A stretch of DNA of 64,000 bases from Saccharospirillum sp. MSK14-1 (GTDB lineage Bacteria; Pseudomonadota; Gammaproteobacteria; Pseudomonadales; Natronospirillaceae), in the NCBI RefSeq assembly GCF_003054965.1, contig NZ_MIES01000033.1:1364001-1428000 (forward strand). The letters are read 5' to 3'. Below the pieces are notes generated by a model. It was not told where the DNA came from. It saw only the letters and a list, made by a program, of their open reading frames with translations, and made no database searches. Below are positions 1-10,087 of the stretch, in pieces (positions within the stretch are counted from its first letter, which is position 1; every line of letters starts with the position of its first letter). A program made the translations under genes and the position numbers.

Positions 1-443
1 TCGATATTCTGAACCCAGACAACGAACCGGGCCGTCTGAACCTGATCGTGCGCATGGGTGCCGACAAGATCGCCGACCATTTCCCGGCGCTGCTGAAGCG
101 GGTGAAAGAAGAAGGCAAACAGGTGGTGTGGAGTTCCGATCCGATGCACGGCAACACCATCAAAACCGACAACGGCTACAAAACCCGTGCGGTCGATTCC
201 ATTCTCTCGGAGGTGAAGGATTTCTTTCAGATTCACCGCGCCGAAGGCACCCACGCCGGCGGTGTGCATTTCGAGATGACCGGTCGCAACGTCACCGAAT
301 GCATCGGTGGCGCGTTCCAGATCACCGAACACGATCTGGCCGAGCGCTACCACAGTCACTGTGATCCTCGATTAAATGCCGATCAGGCGTTGGAATTGGC
401 GTTCTTGATTGCCGACGCGGTGAAGACCGCTCGGGGTCGCTAA
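1..443 (+). CDS. 3-deoxy-7-phosphoheptulonate synthase, class II (C-terminal part)
   Basis: The open frame enters the window from the left (codons read from base 3) and ends at TAA 441-443, so only about 146 C-terminal residues are present. The end is typical of the class II (plant-type) DAHP synthase: [17 protein letters not shown], the YKTR stretch, [18 protein letters not shown]-like VTECIGG, and the terminal [17 protein letters not shown]. The enzyme condenses phosphoenolpyruvate with erythrose 4-phosphate, the first step of the shikimate pathway, using a metal ion; the late His/Glu/Asp residues of these motifs belong to the metal and substrate site. The N-terminal half and start lie outside the window. 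Identification is firm. Confidence 0.95.
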   Translation, partial: DILNPDNEPGRLNLIVRMGADKIADHFPALLKRVKEEGKQVVWSSDPMHGNTIKTDNGYKTRAVDSILSEVKDFFQIHRAEGTHAGGVHFEMTGRNVTECIGGAFQITEHDLAERYHSHCDPRLNADQALELAFLIADAVKTARGR

Positions 444-535
444 CACGGCCTGCTTGATGAAAGAAGGGAGATGCCGGATAGGTTTTCGCTAATCAGCATC
501 TTCCGTTAAGCGTTAAGCGTCTGCCACGGGTCGTC

Positions 536-1903
536 TCAGACGACCCGAATATGCCAAGGCTCAAAGCGCACGCCGAATTCGTTGTCCTGGGTATAGCGAA
601 TGTGTACAAAACCCAGATCGCGCAGGCGCTTGTATTCGTCGGTTTCAGCAAAGTCGGAGGTGAAGTTGGCGAGCCCGCCGCCAACGCGGCCGACGTCGAA
701 GTCGCCAATGGCGTGGTAGGAATGTCCCGGCGGTGCCAGTGAGCGCGAGGCCCGGGAAATATTGCCTTCCGCTTGCACCACCTTGGCCATAAACAGGTGG
801 TACTGCTTAACCACGCCGCGCACGCCGCTGGTGAGAATCAGCGAATCCCCAACCTGCGCCCGCAGCTGGTTATAGAAACTCTCGGATTGACCGCGCAACA
901 GGAAATGACCAGTGCCTTGGATTTTCTGAATATCGTTGGCGTTCAGACGATGATCGAGGCGACTGATCACTCGTTCACCGAAAAAGCCCAAATCCCGGAC
1001 GTCGTCATAAAACAGTTGTTCCAGATAATTCAATTCCGCTGGTGTGAACTCACCGATACGCGGCTGGTAGCGGGCGTAACGCACCATGTCATCAAAGGCG
1101 ACGATATTGAAATTGCCATGACCGACATAAGCCTGAACGCGATTCATGCGCTCCAGTGCTGAAACCAAAGTCTGGAAGTCATCCTGGGTAACGAAGACGT
1201 CATCCGAAAAATCGTATTCGAAGTGCTCAACCTTTTGCCGGACTTTCTCAGCCTCGTCTTGCGACTCTTCGACATAGACCGGTGCATCGCTGGTTGCCTG
1301 GCTTTCATCAAGCACAGAGTCGGTCTGTGCCAGTGCGGTCGGTTCAACAGGTGCTTCGGGGGCAGTGGATTCGGCGGTTGCCTGTTCAACCGGAGAGGGC
1401 ACCGAGGTTAACGATTCCTGAGCCGCTTCCTGACGAGCCAATCGGTTTAAACGGTCTTGGCGACTGGGCTGGGGCTGAGGCGTCACGGTAGCCGGTGCGT
1501 CGCTTTGCGCGACAGCACTGGGCTGCTCGGCCGGCACAGAGGTCAATGCTTCCTGCTGTGCTTGCTGGCGCGCCATTGTACGCTGCCAGGCATCGCTGCC
1601 CGGCTCAACGGGCGCCGCTGGCTGACTGGCAATGTCGCCAGCCGGCGTTGCCGGTGCTGTTTCAACAGGGGAACTGGGTTGGGTGGGGTTGGCCGCTGGC
1701 TGCGCAGGCGCGCTGGCCAAGGTGCCTTCATCGGAAACCGGACCCGATTTCAAGGCGTCTTCAGCTGCTTTGCGAGCTTTTTCAGCCTGGCTGATCGCCC
1801 ATTCCGGTGAAGATCGACGAATCATATCCAAGGTCGCATAACCGGTTCCTGCGGCCATGGCAGAGACCGAAAGCGCCTGAAATAGGAACTGTCTACGATT
1901 CAC
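536..1903 (-). CDS. VanY-like D-Ala-D-Ala carboxypeptidase family protein (peptidase M15), exported
   Basis: A protein of 455 residues if started at GTG 1901-1903, which gives N-terminal NRRQFLFQALSVSAMAAG. This is a twin-arginine-like signal (RRQF plus hydrophobic stretch); the frame also extends upstream to 2008 without a convincing start. Residues about 60-290 are a low-complexity Ala/Pro/Gln/Glu/Ser/Thr region with a repeated 'QEALTSVP / QESLTSVP' phrase, probably a disordered periplasmic linker. The last ~100 residues carry the M15/VanY signature: SGVR, ASRSLAPPGHSYH, IGDFDVG and FEPWHI, with the His/Asp/His zinc ligands. Likely a periplasmic peptidoglycan peptidase; the exact substrate is unknown. 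Monocistronic. Confidence 0.82.
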   Translation of the reverse strand: MNRRQFLFQALSVSAMAAGTGYATLDMIRRSSPEWAISQAEKARKAAEDALKSGPVSDEGTLASAPAQPAANPTQPSSPVETAPATPAGDIASQPAAPVEPGSDAWQRTMARQQAQQEALTSVPAEQPSAVAQSDAPATVTPQPQPSRQDRLNRLARQEAAQESLTSVPSPVEQATAESTAPEAPVEPTALAQTDSVLDESQATSDAPVYVEESQDEAEKVRQKVEHFEYDFSDDVFVTQDDFQTLVSALERMNRVQAYVGHGNFNIVAFDDMVRYARYQPRIGEFTPAELNYLEQLFYDDVRDLGFFGERVISRLDHRLNANDIQKIQGTGHFLLRGQSESFYNQLRAQVGDSLILTSGVRGVVKQYHLFMAKVVQAEGNISRASRSLAPPGHSYHAIGDFDVGRVGGGLANFTSDFAETDEYKRLRDLGFVHIRYTQDNEFGVRFEPWHIRVV

Positions 1904-2181
1904 TTCTTTATAACTCCAACCAGAATATATCCTTGCGCCCAGATTGGGGAAAACGGTCAGACAGCCGCTTTCCAATCCGACTGCGGTTGCAGGCAACTGT
2001 TCGCGCAACCCGAATTGTCACTAGTATTGACCGAGTTCACAAAGGTTGCAATGCGATGACTGCCTTTGTGAACTTTGATCCGCACGTTCGGCTGGATTTA
2101 GGGTATAGAGCGCCAAATTTCCGGCACAAAACACGCCAAAATAGACAGCAATGCGACAAGCGTCAGAAAGTTATCGGCCGA

Positions 2182-2619
2182 TTAGCTTTCCTGTTGAGCT
2201 TCCCGCTTGGCTTGAATGAAGTGGCTATGATGGAGGTAAAGCATATCGGCAATGCGCCTGATCATATGCTCTTCGAGCTTGTCGATGGTGTTATCGGCCA
2301 ACGCCGTGCGCCATAAATCGACGACCAGAGCGTATTTCTGATCTTCATCAAAATGGTCGTTAATAACGCGGGTAAAAGGATAAAGGTCCGGGCTTTCGCT
2401 ATGACGTTCCTGGGCTTTTTGCACCAGCGCCGTTGCCGTCGCTTTGTCATCCCCGGTGCGCTTGGCCAGGCGCTCGGCAATAAGGTCTGCCTCGCGCTCG
2501 TCCAGATCGTGGTCCGCCAGCATGATTTCCACCATCAAGACCGTAGCGGCCTCATCCGCGGATAATTCTTCCGGTGCTTGCTGTGGTGCTTCAAACCAGT
2601 CCAGCAATTTGGCTAACAT
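2182..2619 (-). CDS. TerB-like (tellurite resistance/co-chaperone DjlA-N fold) protein
   Basis: A 145-residue acidic helical protein. ATG at 2617-2619 is chosen because an AAGGAGAG ribosome site sits just upstream, although the frame is open to 2790. Phrases such as ADEAATVLMVEIMLADHDLDEREADLIAERL and ALADNTIDKLEEHMIRRIADMLYL fit the TerB superfamily, whose helical bundle has two repeated acidic 'D.LDE.E' turns. Those acidic turns bind metal in some relatives. The biochemical role of stand-alone TerB proteins is unknown, and nothing here points to tellurite resistance. It is divergent from, and its upstream region overlaps, the DUF2721 gene at 2664. Confidence 0.8.
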   Translation of the reverse strand: MLAKLLDWFEAPQQAPEELSADEAATVLMVEIMLADHDLDEREADLIAERLAKRTGDDKATATALVQKAQERHSESPDLYPFTRVINDHFDEDQKYALVVDLWRTALADNTIDKLEEHMIRRIADMLYLHHSHFIQAKREAQQES

Positions 2620-2663
2620 ACAACTCTCCTTCCCCTTGCTGAACGCCGGAGTGTAGCAAGCTG

Positions 2664-3050
2664 ATGAATCTGACCACACCCGCTTTACTCTTCCCCGCCA
2701 TTTCACTGTTGTTGCTGGCTTATACCAACCGTTTTCTGGTGGTTGCTCAGTTAATCCGAACCCTGATCCGACAGAATCAGGACGACCCAAACAGCGATTT
2801 AACCGACCAGATACTCAACCTGAAAATCCGCATCGAGGCCATTCGCCGCATGCAGGTGCTTGGTGTGCTCGCCTTCATTGGTTGCGTGCTGGCGATGTTC
2901 TTTCTGTTTCTCGACCAAGCCCTTCTGGGCACCGGCTGCTTTGCATTGTCACTGATCTTAATGGTGGCGTCGCTCTGCTTCAGCCTCTACGAAGTTCAGA
3001 TCAGCGGCCGCGCTCTGAACCTTCAGTTAAAAGGCCTGGAATTTAAGTAA
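2664..3050 (+). CDS. DUF2721 family inner-membrane protein
   Basis: A 128-residue protein with three hydrophobic segments: about 5-28 ([21 protein letters not shown]), about 65-88 ([19 protein letters not shown]) and about 90-112. The cytoplasmic phrase [20 protein letters not shown] and the overall length match the DUF2721 family. Function is unknown. It lies back to back with the TerB-like gene, and its 3' end overlaps the 3' end of dapE on the other strand by 8 bases, which is convergent packing. Confidence 0.75.
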   Translation: MNLTTPALLFPAISLLLLAYTNRFLVVAQLIRTLIRQNQDDPNSDLTDQILNLKIRIEAIRRMQVLGVLAFIGCVLAMFFLFLDQALLGTGCFALSLILMVASLCFSLYEVQISGRALNLQLKGLEFK

Positions 3051-4173
3051 GTAGGTTTTCCATCACCGCCAGGTACAGATCGGTCAGTGGCTCGAGATCG
3101 TCAATCGCTACGCATTCATCCACTTTGTGAATGGTGGCATTGACCGGCCCCAGTTCAACGACCTGCGCGCCGGTTGGCGCGATAAACCGACCATCGGAGG
3201 TGCCTCCAGCGGTCGATAGTTGTGTTTCATAGCCCATGACGTCTTTCACGGCCTGTGTTGCCGCTTGCACTAAGGCCCCTCGCTCGGTCAAAAATGGCTG
3301 ACCCTTCACTTCAAAACGCAGGTCATATTCCAGTTCGTGTTTGGCCAAAATGCCATGCACCCGCTCCTGCAATTGCTCCGCGGTCACTTCGGTGCTGAAC
3401 CGGAAGCTGAACACCAAATGCGCTTCGCCAGGAATCACATTGGTGGCGCCGGTTCCGGATTGAAAATTGGCAATCTGGAAACTGGTCGGCGGGAAGAAGT
3501 CGTTGCCTTCATCCCACACTTCCGTGCTCAGGTCAGCAATGGCCGGGGCCACACGATGCACTGGATTACTGGCCAGATGCGGATACGCCACATGCCCCTG
3601 AATGCCTTTAACGGTCAGGTAGCCAAGCATGGAACCGCGGCGACCGTTTTTGATGACATCGCCGACTTTATCGGTGCTCGACGGCTCGCCAACCACCGCC
3701 CAATCAATGCGCTCACCGCGCTCCACCAGCGTATCGACAACGCGGGTCGTGCCGTTATAGGCATCGCCTTCTTCATCGGAAGTGATCAAAAACGCGAGTC
3801 GACCGGGGTGATCCGGATGGCGCTGCGCAAAACGCTCAGCAGCGACGGTCATCGCCGCCAAGCTGCCTTTCATGTCGGCGGCGCCGCGACCGTACAAATA
3901 ACCGTCCGATTCCGTTGGCTCAAACGGCGCAAAACGCCATTGACTGGGGTCGCCCGTTGGCACCACATCGGTATGTCCGGCAAACACCAACAACGGGCCG
4001 CCTTCACCGTGAACGGCCCACAAATTATCGACGTCCTCAAAACGCATCGATTCGTTGCGAAAGCCTACCGCCGCCAAGCGCTCAGCCAGTAATGCCTGAC
4101 AACCGGCATCGTCGGGTGTAACAGAGGAGCGAGCGATCAGTTCTTTGGCCAAAGCCAGGGTGGCGGACGTCAT
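3043..4173 (-). CDS. dapE: Succinyl-diaminopimelate desuccinylase
   Basis: Hydrolyses N-succinyl-L,L-diaminopimelate to L,L-diaminopimelate and succinate in the lysine/meso-DAP pathway, supplying peptidoglycan. Starting at ATG 4171-4173 gives 376 residues, the usual DapE length. The M20 di-zinc signatures are visible: [12 protein letters not shown] (first His and Asp), [22 protein letters not shown] (catalytic Glu), and near the C-terminus [11 protein letters not shown] and [12 protein letters not shown]. An upstream in-frame extension to 4263 exists but is not expected from the family. It is divergent from a small membrane-protein gene. Confidence 0.95.
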   Translation of the reverse strand: MTSATLALAKELIARSSVTPDDAGCQALLAERLAAVGFRNESMRFEDVDNLWAVHGEGGPLLVFAGHTDVVPTGDPSQWRFAPFEPTESDGYLYGRGAADMKGSLAAMTVAAERFAQRHPDHPGRLAFLITSDEEGDAYNGTTRVVDTLVERGERIDWAVVGEPSSTDKVGDVIKNGRRGSMLGYLTVKGIQGHVAYPHLASNPVHRVAPAIADLSTEVWDEGNDFFPPTSFQIANFQSGTGATNVIPGEAHLVFSFRFSTEVTAEQLQERVHGILAKHELEYDLRFEVKGQPFLTERGALVQAATQAVKDVMGYETQLSTAGGTSDGRFIAPTGAQVVELGPVNATIHKVDECVAIDDLEPLTDLYLAVMENLLT

Positions 4174-4220
4174 GGACAACCTTTGTGCAGCGGGTTTAGA
4201 GCGCGCTATCATACGGTTAA

Positions 4221-4532
4221 ATGCTGTCAGCGTCATCGCCCATGCTGTCTCGATTACTTGCAATGCGCCCGGTTTTGGTGGAATGGCTGCGCCGTCGGAC
4301 GGAATCGCCCAGACAAGCGCTGAAACAATTCACCACCGGCGGTTTTATCTTTTGTGCCGGCATGATGATCATCGTATTTACCGATAAACTGGTGGCACCG
4401 AGCATGACCCAGGAAGCCATTTCACTCTTCGGTTTACTGTTGATCGTTGCCGGCGGACTCTATGCGTTAGGGGGTTATCTGGCTCTCAGCGTTTTTCGTG
4501 TTTTATTGTTTATTCTGGAACCTCGCCCGTGA
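4221..4532 (+). CDS. Small membrane protein, unknown function
   Basis: Up to 103 residues with two strong hydrophobic segments, roughly residues 40-60 ([17 protein letters not shown]) and 68-98 ([33 protein letters not shown]), after a basic amphipathic N-terminus. The start is uncertain: ATG at 4221, 4242 or 4263 could serve and none has a strong ribosome site. It overlaps the next gene by four bases, so the two are probably translationally coupled. I do not recognise the family; a small inner-membrane protein is all that can be said. Confidence 0.6.
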   Translation: MLSASSPMLSRLLAMRPVLVEWLRRRTESPRQALKQFTTGGFIFCAGMMIIVFTDKLVAPSMTQEAISLFGLLLIVAGGLYALGGYLALSVFRVLLFILEPRP

Positions 4533-4936
4533 CCCATCACCATCGCGCTCCTGACATCGAAATCTATTTAAAAGGGTTGGCCGCAACCGACCTCGAACAG
4601 TGGCTCGCCGAGCAACTGGACGACCTGGCGGCTACCAAACGCGTGGCTGGCATGCCCAAAAACGCCCGTCCGTTTCAAGGCATCTGGGAAGGAGAACGCT
4701 TCACCATTCTGGTGATCGAAAAAGTGGTCGATGGCTTTACCAGCCTTTGGCTGAACAGCCCTGAACTACCCTGGCGAGACGATCAGGAGTGCGCTCAGGC
4801 GGCCGCCGCACATTTTCAGCGTGAAGTCCGCATTGCCGCCGATGGCTGGCAGGAAGGCGCCGAACCCGATGCCTGGATCAGTATTGCGCCCGATGGCAGC
4901 CAAACGAACATTCAATGGCAAACCGAACACTCATAA
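4529..4936 (+). CDS. Conserved hypothetical protein downstream of a small membrane protein
   Basis: A 135-residue soluble protein starting at GTG 4529, inside the stop region of the preceding gene, which suggests coupling. It is acidic, with phrases such as EIYLKGLAATDLEQWLAEQLDDL and FTILVIEKVVDGFTSLWLNSPELPWRDDQECA. There is no signal peptide, membrane segment or catalytic motif. The mix of a helical start and alternating strands suggests a small alpha/beta domain. No function can be assigned. A strong bidirectional terminator follows at 4956-4984. Confidence 0.65.
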   Translation: MTHHHRAPDIEIYLKGLAATDLEQWLAEQLDDLAATKRVAGMPKNARPFQGIWEGERFTILVIEKVVDGFTSLWLNSPELPWRDDQECAQAAAAHFQREVRIAADGWQEGAEPDAWISIAPDGSQTNIQWQTEHS

Positions 4937-4955
4937 CACCCATCGAGCAGACACT

Positions 4956-4984
4956 AAAAAAGGCGAGCCAGGCTCGCCTTTTTT
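4956..4984. terminator. Bidirectional Rho-independent terminator
   Basis: A-tract, then stem GGCGAG/CTCGCC around a tight CCAGG loop, then a T-tract. It serves both the plus-strand gene ending at 4936 and the minus-strand cold-shock gene ending at 5004. Confidence 0.9.
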
Positions 4985-5003
4985 AGTACTCGTGGTTCAG
5001 TAA

Positions 5004-5465
5004 TCAGCGCTGACGCACTACCGTAACGTCTTCTGCTTGCAACCCTTTCGTGCTTTCAACCACGCCAAATTTTACGCGTTGGCCTTCCTGCAGAGAACGG
5101 TGACCCCGTCCACGGATGGACCGAAAATGCACGAAGACATCTTCGCCACTGTCACGGGTGATAAAGCCGAAACCTTTGCTGACATTGAACCATTTGACGA
5201 TGCCTTCTTCGCGGGTATCGACATCGATTTCAGACAAAATCGGCTGTGCAATATATTGCGCCAGCGTTGTCAAAATCAGCATCACCAGCGCTGACAATAC
5301 ATACGCACTCCACTCCACCGGATGAACGCGTGCATCGGTGAGTTCGTCAAGGGTCCAGGTTTCAGGTACGGATGACAGCGACAAAGAAGCCGCCATGATG
5401 ACGGGGCCAGGGACGGCCACCAACAGGGAAACCCCTGCTCGAATAAAAAATGCTTTCAACTTCAT
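5004..5465 (-). CDS. Membrane-anchored cold-shock-domain protein
   Basis: A 153-residue protein with two N-terminal hydrophobic segments (about residues 5-27 and 52-75) followed by a complete cold-shock domain (about 85-150). The RNP-1-like KGFGFITRD and RNP-2-like VFVHFRSI motifs and the opening [15 protein letters not shown] are all present. Cold-shock domains bind single-stranded nucleic acid; here the domain would be tethered at the cytoplasmic face of the inner membrane. ATG 5465 has GAG about nine bases upstream; a GTG three codons earlier is the alternative. Genes of this layout occur in other gammaproteobacteria, but the role of the anchor is unknown. Confidence 0.82.
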   Translation of the reverse strand: MKLKAFFIRAGVSLLVAVPGPVIMAASLSLSSVPETWTLDELTDARVHPVEWSAYVLSALVMLILTTLAQYIAQPILSEIDVDTREEGIVKWFNVSKGFGFITRDSGEDVFVHFRSIRGRGHRSLQEGQRVKFGVVESTKGLQAEDVTVVRQR

Positions 5466-5664
5466 AGTGTCCACTCGGATGTTGTTGTCTTTATGACGCT
5501 CTGTCTATAGATACGCTATGCTGTGGCCCGCTATGGTGTTTGGCTGGCAGCGCCGGCGGGCCTGACATCCTGTCTTAACCAAGCTTAAAATGACAGACAA
5601 ACTCCCTGTAACGGTCGTCATAATGCCAAAAACCGCCGTAAAAACCAGCCCTGGAACACTGAAC

Positions 5665-5871
5665 ATGAGCGAGACCGACCGCCTGATCGACCTGGAAACC
5701 CGCCTGACTCACCTCGATGACACCCTCGAAGCGCTCGATCGTGTGGTCATTGCCCAGCAAGACCGCATCGAACGTCTTGAACGTGCGTTGGAACGCGTAC
5801 TGTCGGATCAACAAAGCCTGCGCGATGAGCTGCCCGACGACATCGATAATAAGCCGCCACCGCACTACTGA
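5665..5871 (+). CDS. slyX: SlyX-like coiled-coil protein
   Basis: A 68-residue protein beginning at ATG 5665 (MSETDRL...). It is a single continuous coiled coil with heptad-like Leu/Ile spacing (RLIDLETRLTHLDDTLEALDRVVIAQQDRIERLERALERVL) and ends in the SlyX hallmark PPPHY. The frame could start upstream at 5590, but SlyX proteins are about 70 residues and start here. SlyX function is not known. Confidence 0.88.
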   Translation: MSETDRLIDLETRLTHLDDTLEALDRVVIAQQDRIERLERALERVLSDQQSLRDELPDDIDNKPPPHY

Positions 5872-6015
5872 AATAACACCGCCCTTTCTGAACCCAGTGT
5901 TCTTGTGCACATCCGTCACACCTTCGACTAAGTTGCGTCGTCCGGCACTGGGCTGAACCACCCTCAATCCGTTACACTCGCGCTTTTCATCGGCCAATTC
6001 ATAGGACACTTCATC

Positions 6016-8502
6016 ATGCGGTCCCTGTTCGACCTGATCGGTCGCTTTGCTCAAACCATCCTGTTCTGGTGGGTCCGACTCGACAACAAGCCCGCCAAGA
6101 TTGACCTGGAGCCTTTAAAGCAGGCGCGCACCGTTGTTTATGTTCTGGAACAACAATCCACGGCCGATGCCATGGTCCTGGATCGCCAATGCCGTCAACT
6201 GGGCTTACCCGATTTAAGCCAACGGCTGGAACTGCAAGGTTTGGAAAAACGCCGGCCGTTCATCGCCCTGCACCCACGTCGTTCGGTGTTGCGACGTCGC
6301 CGCTCCAGTATCACACCGATGATCGCAAAGCTGCTTGATCATTTGAGCGATCACCCGGACGAAGACATCCTGCTGGTACCGGTGGCTCTGTATTGGGGAC
6401 GAGGTCCGCGTAAATCGAACAGCCTGCTCAAGGCTTTGCTCAGTTCGAACTGGAACGTCATCGGCCGCTTCCAAAAATTACTCACCATTCTGTTTAATGG
6501 CCGCAACACTTTTTTCGAGCTCAACGAACCCATTTCATTGCGTCGGTTAGCCGAAGACGAACCAGAACCTAACCTGGCGGCGCGTAAAGTCGCGCGGGTA
6601 TTGCGCATCCATTTTCGCCGAGTGCGCACCGCTGTTATTGGTCCAGACCTGTCACATCGCCGAGTGTTAATCAGTCAGTTATTGCATACCGAGGCCGTGC
6701 GTAAGGCCATTGAGCAACACGCTGCGAGCAAAAAAATCCCGCTGGAAAAAGCGCAGAAGCAAGCCGCCAAACACGCCACTGATATTGCGGCGGACGTTTC
6801 GTATAACGTTATTCGAGTGCTTGATCTGATTTTATCGTGGCTGTGGAACCGCATTTATAACGGCGTCGAAGTCAGCGGCATTGAACCGGTTCGTGAACTG
6901 GCGCGAGATCACGCCATCGTCTATGTGCCCTGCCATCGCAGTCATATGGATTATCTGCTGCTCAGCTACTCGCTCTATTACCAGGGCCTGAATGTGCCGC
7001 ATATCGCCGCGGGCGAGAACCTGAATATGCCGGTAGTGGGCAGTATTTTGCGTCGCGGTGGCGCCTTTTTTATTCGTCGTCGCTTTGGTGGTGACAAGCT
7101 GTATACCGCCGTCTTCAACGAATACATCCACAGCGTTTTTACCCGCGGCTACCCGGTCGAATACTTTATTGAAGGTGGCCGTTCACGGACCGGTCGCATG
7201 CGTCACCCAGCCACCGGCACGCTGGCCATGACGGTCCGCAGCCACCTGCGCGATTACACCCGCCCGGTTGTGTTCATCCCGGTCTACATCGGCTATGAAA
7301 AGGTGCTTGAATCGCGCTCTTACCTGGGTGAATTACGCGGTAAGGAAAAGAAAAAAGAGAATCTGTTCGATCTGGTCAAAACCGTGCGCCGACTGAAGAA
7401 CTACGGCCACGTTTATCTCAATTTTGGTCAGCCAATGGCGCTGAATCACCTGCTGGATGAACACAACCCCGACTGGCGCAACCATCAATACAGCGCTGAC
7501 GACAAACCCGGCTGGCTGGTCCCTTTCGTCGATAACCTGGCGCGCCAAGTCTGTACCCGCATTAATCAGGCCGCTGCACTGAACCCGGTCAACCTGGTCG
7601 CGTTAACGCTGTTAGCCACCTCGCATCGCGCCATTGACGGCGCCTTGCTGCGCAAACAACTGACACTGCTCGGTGCCTTGCAGCAACACCACCCTTACAG
7701 CCCCTTCATTACCCTCCCTGAGGGCAATGCCGATGACTGGATCGAATACGCACTCGCCATGGGAACCTTGCGCCATATTCCGCAAAAGCTGGGCGATCTT
7801 TACGGCTTCGACAGCCAAAACGCCGTGCTGATGGCGTATTACCGCAACAATATCCAGCACATCTACGCGTTACCGGCGTTGATCGCCGCTTTACTTGGTC
7901 AAGGTCAGGGCATTGATGAAACGGCACTGAAAGAAGGGGTTAAGCTGATTTACCCCTACGTCCGGACTGAATTGTTTTTGGACATCAGCGCTGAAGAAGC
8001 GGCCGACAGTGTGCCAACCTGGCTGGCTTGCCTGGCCAAGCAGCAACTGATTTTCCAAGATAAAGAGCGCTGGTACGCTGCGGACAAAGGCTCGGCCAAC
8101 CGACTGCAACTGGAATTGCTGGCGGCCATTATGCTGCCAACGCTAGAGCGTTATCTGCTGACGCTGGCCGTTTTGATTCGTCTGGGCTCCGCCAAGGCAT
8201 CGACCAAAGAACTGGAAAACCAGTCGCAGCAAATGGCTCAACGACTGTCTGTATTAAACGGTTTGGACGCACCGGAATTTTTCGACAAAGCGCTGTTTAA
8301 ATACTTTATTCAGACGTTGAAACAACAAGGCGTGATCAGCGTCAATGCCGACAGCTGCATTGTATTCGATGACCGACTGCCGCGTGTTGTACGCGCTTCC
8401 GATCAGGTGGTGCCCGCAGAGGTGTTGTATAACATCATGCAGGTCACCGGCTTAGGAGAAGCCAATCACGATGCGTCGGATAACACCGACCGTAATGCAT
8501 AA
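6016..8502 (+). CDS. plsB: Glycerol-3-phosphate 1-O-acyltransferase PlsB
   Basis: An 828-residue protein, close to the size of E. coli PlsB. It transfers an acyl group from acyl-CoA or acyl-ACP to the sn-1 position of glycerol 3-phosphate at the inner membrane, starting phospholipid synthesis. The acyltransferase HX4D block is HRSHMD (His307, Asp312). Downstream blocks GGAFFIRRRFGGD, EYFIEGGRSRTGR (substrate binding) and VVFIPVYIGYEK follow in the usual order. The long N-terminal helical region and C-terminal helical domain are those of bacterial PlsB rather than the short PlsC. It stands alone, convergent with rsmJ, whose stop region overlaps its end. Confidence 0.96.
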   Translation: MRSLFDLIGRFAQTILFWWVRLDNKPAKIDLEPLKQARTVVYVLEQQSTADAMVLDRQCRQLGLPDLSQRLELQGLEKRRPFIALHPRRSVLRRRRSSITPMIAKLLDHLSDHPDEDILLVPVALYWGRGPRKSNSLLKALLSSNWNVIGRFQKLLTILFNGRNTFFELNEPISLRRLAEDEPEPNLAARKVARVLRIHFRRVRTAVIGPDLSHRRVLISQLLHTEAVRKAIEQHAASKKIPLEKAQKQAAKHATDIAADVSYNVIRVLDLILSWLWNRIYNGVEVSGIEPVRELARDHAIVYVPCHRSHMDYLLLSYSLYYQGLNVPHIAAGENLNMPVVGSILRRGGAFFIRRRFGGDKLYTAVFNEYIHSVFTRGYPVEYFIEGGRSRTGRMRHPATGTLAMTVRSHLRDYTRPVVFIPVYIGYEKVLESRSYLGELRGKEKKKENLFDLVKTVRRLKNYGHVYLNFGQPMALNHLLDEHNPDWRNHQYSADDKPGWLVPFVDNLARQVCTRINQAAALNPVNLVALTLLATSHRAIDGALLRKQLTLLGALQQHHPYSPFITLPEGNADDWIEYALAMGTLRHIPQKLGDLYGFDSQNAVLMAYYRNNIQHIYALPALIAALLGQGQGIDETALKEGVKLIYPYVRTELFLDISAEEAADSVPTWLACLAKQQLIFQDKERWYAADKGSANRLQLELLAAIMLPTLERYLLTLAVLIRLGSAKASTKELENQSQQMAQRLSVLNGLDAPEFFDKALFKYFIQTLKQQGVISVNADSCIVFDDRLPRVVRASDQVVPAEVLYNIMQVTGLGEANHDASDNTDRNA

Positions 8503-9239
8503 ATATCAAAGCGATTGCTTTTACCGGTGAGCGCGTAAGTCGGCGCCTGGCCCGCCAAAACAGGCGCCAGGCGCGGACGCTTCACCACGACCCGCAAGCG
8601 CGCCGTTTCCAACGCGACCGGCAACAGGGCATCAGCATCGTCATCCCCACCGACCAACTGCTGAAAAAGCGCCATCGGCTTTTTCACCGCCGATTTACGC
8701 CCTATTTCGGGAAACATCGGATCCAGATAAACCACATCGGTAGCACCTACCGATTCCAGATCTTGGGCCAAGGGCAGCAAGGTCATCCGTGTTGCCGCCT
8801 CCAGGCCTTCACGTTGCGCTCGGGCTAAACCATCGCTCAGCAGCAAATACACCCATGGATGTCGCTCCAGCAGACGCACCTGGGCTCCCAGACCCGCCAG
8901 CACAAAAGCGTCCTGCCCGAGTCCGGCGGTTGCATCGATGACGTCTAATTGCGAACGCTGATGCAGACCGACGGCCTTGGCGATTGCCTGAGAACGCCCG
9001 CCGCCGTACAACTGCCGGTGCCGAGCTTTGCCCGCTACAAAATCAACAACCACCGGTTTTTGTTTAAGTGCGCGACCATCAACCAAACCCAGGCAGCCAT
9101 TTTCAACCCTCAGAAATAAACCCTCTGCAGGCGCTTGTAACCATTGAACATCACAAGCCGACAGGACGCTTTGCGTTTCTCGGAGCAATGACGGTGTTTG
9201 TGAGTGATCGGCAAGAACCGGAATAGACGCCATGCTCAA
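8466..9239 (-). CDS. rsmJ: 16S rRNA (guanine1516-N2)-methyltransferase RsmJ
   Basis: A 257-residue SAM-dependent methyltransferase of the RsmJ/YhiQ family. The SAM-binding segment is [28 protein letters not shown], and the catalytic-side segment is [22 protein letters not shown], a DPMFP motif diagnostic of this family. It modifies G1516 of 16S rRNA. It overlaps uppP by four bases upstream and is probably co-transcribed from the tsaB-uppP side. Its 3' end overlaps plsB by 37 bases on the opposite strand. Confidence 0.93.
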   Translation of the reverse strand: MSMASIPVLADHSQTPSLLRETQSVLSACDVQWLQAPAEGLFLRVENGCLGLVDGRALKQKPVVVDFVAGKARHRQLYGGGRSQAIAKAVGLHQRSQLDVIDATAGLGQDAFVLAGLGAQVRLLERHPWVYLLLSDGLARAQREGLEAATRMTLLPLAQDLESVGATDVVYLDPMFPEIGRKSAVKKPMALFQQLVGGDDDADALLPVALETARLRVVVKRPRLAPVLAGQAPTYALTGKSNRFDIYALRSVLSDAS

Positions 9240-10045
9240 CTCCAGAAATAAATCACCAGCAAGACCGCACCCAGAGCAAAGCGATAGATCACAAAGGGCA
9301 AGAAGCCAACACGCTCAATCCACTTCAAAAACAGTGCGATGCACAGGTAAGCGCTAATACCAGATATCAAAACCCCAGCCAGTATCTCACCCCAATAAAC
9401 TGGCAAGGCCGATTGCACCAACTCAAGTCCTTTCAACAGGGCCGCCGCCGCAATCAACGGAATGGAAAGCAAAAAGCTGAAACGGGCCGCCTGAGATTTT
9501 TGAAAACCCAATGCCAGTGCTGCCGTCATGGTAATCCCACTGCGCGACGTTCCTGGAATCAATGCCAGAGCCTGCGCAACACCAATGATCAATACCGAAC
9601 GCGCGTTCAACTGTGTTAAATCAAAACGTGATTCGCCACGACGATCCGCCCACCATAAGGCGGCGCCAAACATAAGGGTCGCCACGGCAATCACCAGCAT
9701 AGAGCGCAAATGCTGTTCAATAAAATCGTCCAACAGCAGACCCGCCAGACCGGCGGGAATCGTCCCCAGAATGACCCACCAGGCCAGTCGACTGTCGGCC
9801 TTCGAGTGCGGCTGATGAACCAGACTGGCGAACCAGGCGATCAGCATGGCCCAGACATCGCGCCGAAAATAAGCCAACACGGCCAGCAACGAACCGAGAT
9901 GGACCGCCACGTCAAAGGCCAGCCCCTGATCCGGCCAGCCCAGCAACTGCGATGGCAAAATCAAATGCGCCGAACTGGAAATGGGCAAAAATTCCGTCAG
10001 TCCTTGAACCAGAGCCAGAATAAAAACTTGCAGATCACTGAGCAC
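9236..10045 (-). CDS. uppP: Undecaprenyl-diphosphatase UppP (BacA)
   Basis: A 269-residue polytopic inner-membrane protein. It dephosphorylates undecaprenyl diphosphate to recycle the lipid carrier used for peptidoglycan and other envelope polymers; overexpression of the family gives bacitracin resistance. The family motifs are clear: [15 protein letters not shown] near the N-terminus with the catalytic Glu/Ser/His, and [14 protein letters not shown] in the second half. About eight membrane segments are visible. It overlaps rsmJ by four bases and follows tsaB by 42 bases. Confidence 0.95.
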   Translation of the reverse strand: MLSDLQVFILALVQGLTEFLPISSSAHLILPSQLLGWPDQGLAFDVAVHLGSLLAVLAYFRRDVWAMLIAWFASLVHQPHSKADSRLAWWVILGTIPAGLAGLLLDDFIEQHLRSMLVIAVATLMFGAALWWADRRGESRFDLTQLNARSVLIIGVAQALALIPGTSRSGITMTAALALGFQKSQAARFSFLLSIPLIAAAALLKGLELVQSALPVYWGEILAGVLISGISAYLCIALFLKWIERVGFLPFVIYRFALGAVLLVIYFWS

Positions 10046-10087
10046 AGAAAGTTCCTTATAAAAATGCCGCTGGCAAAACCATGGCGC

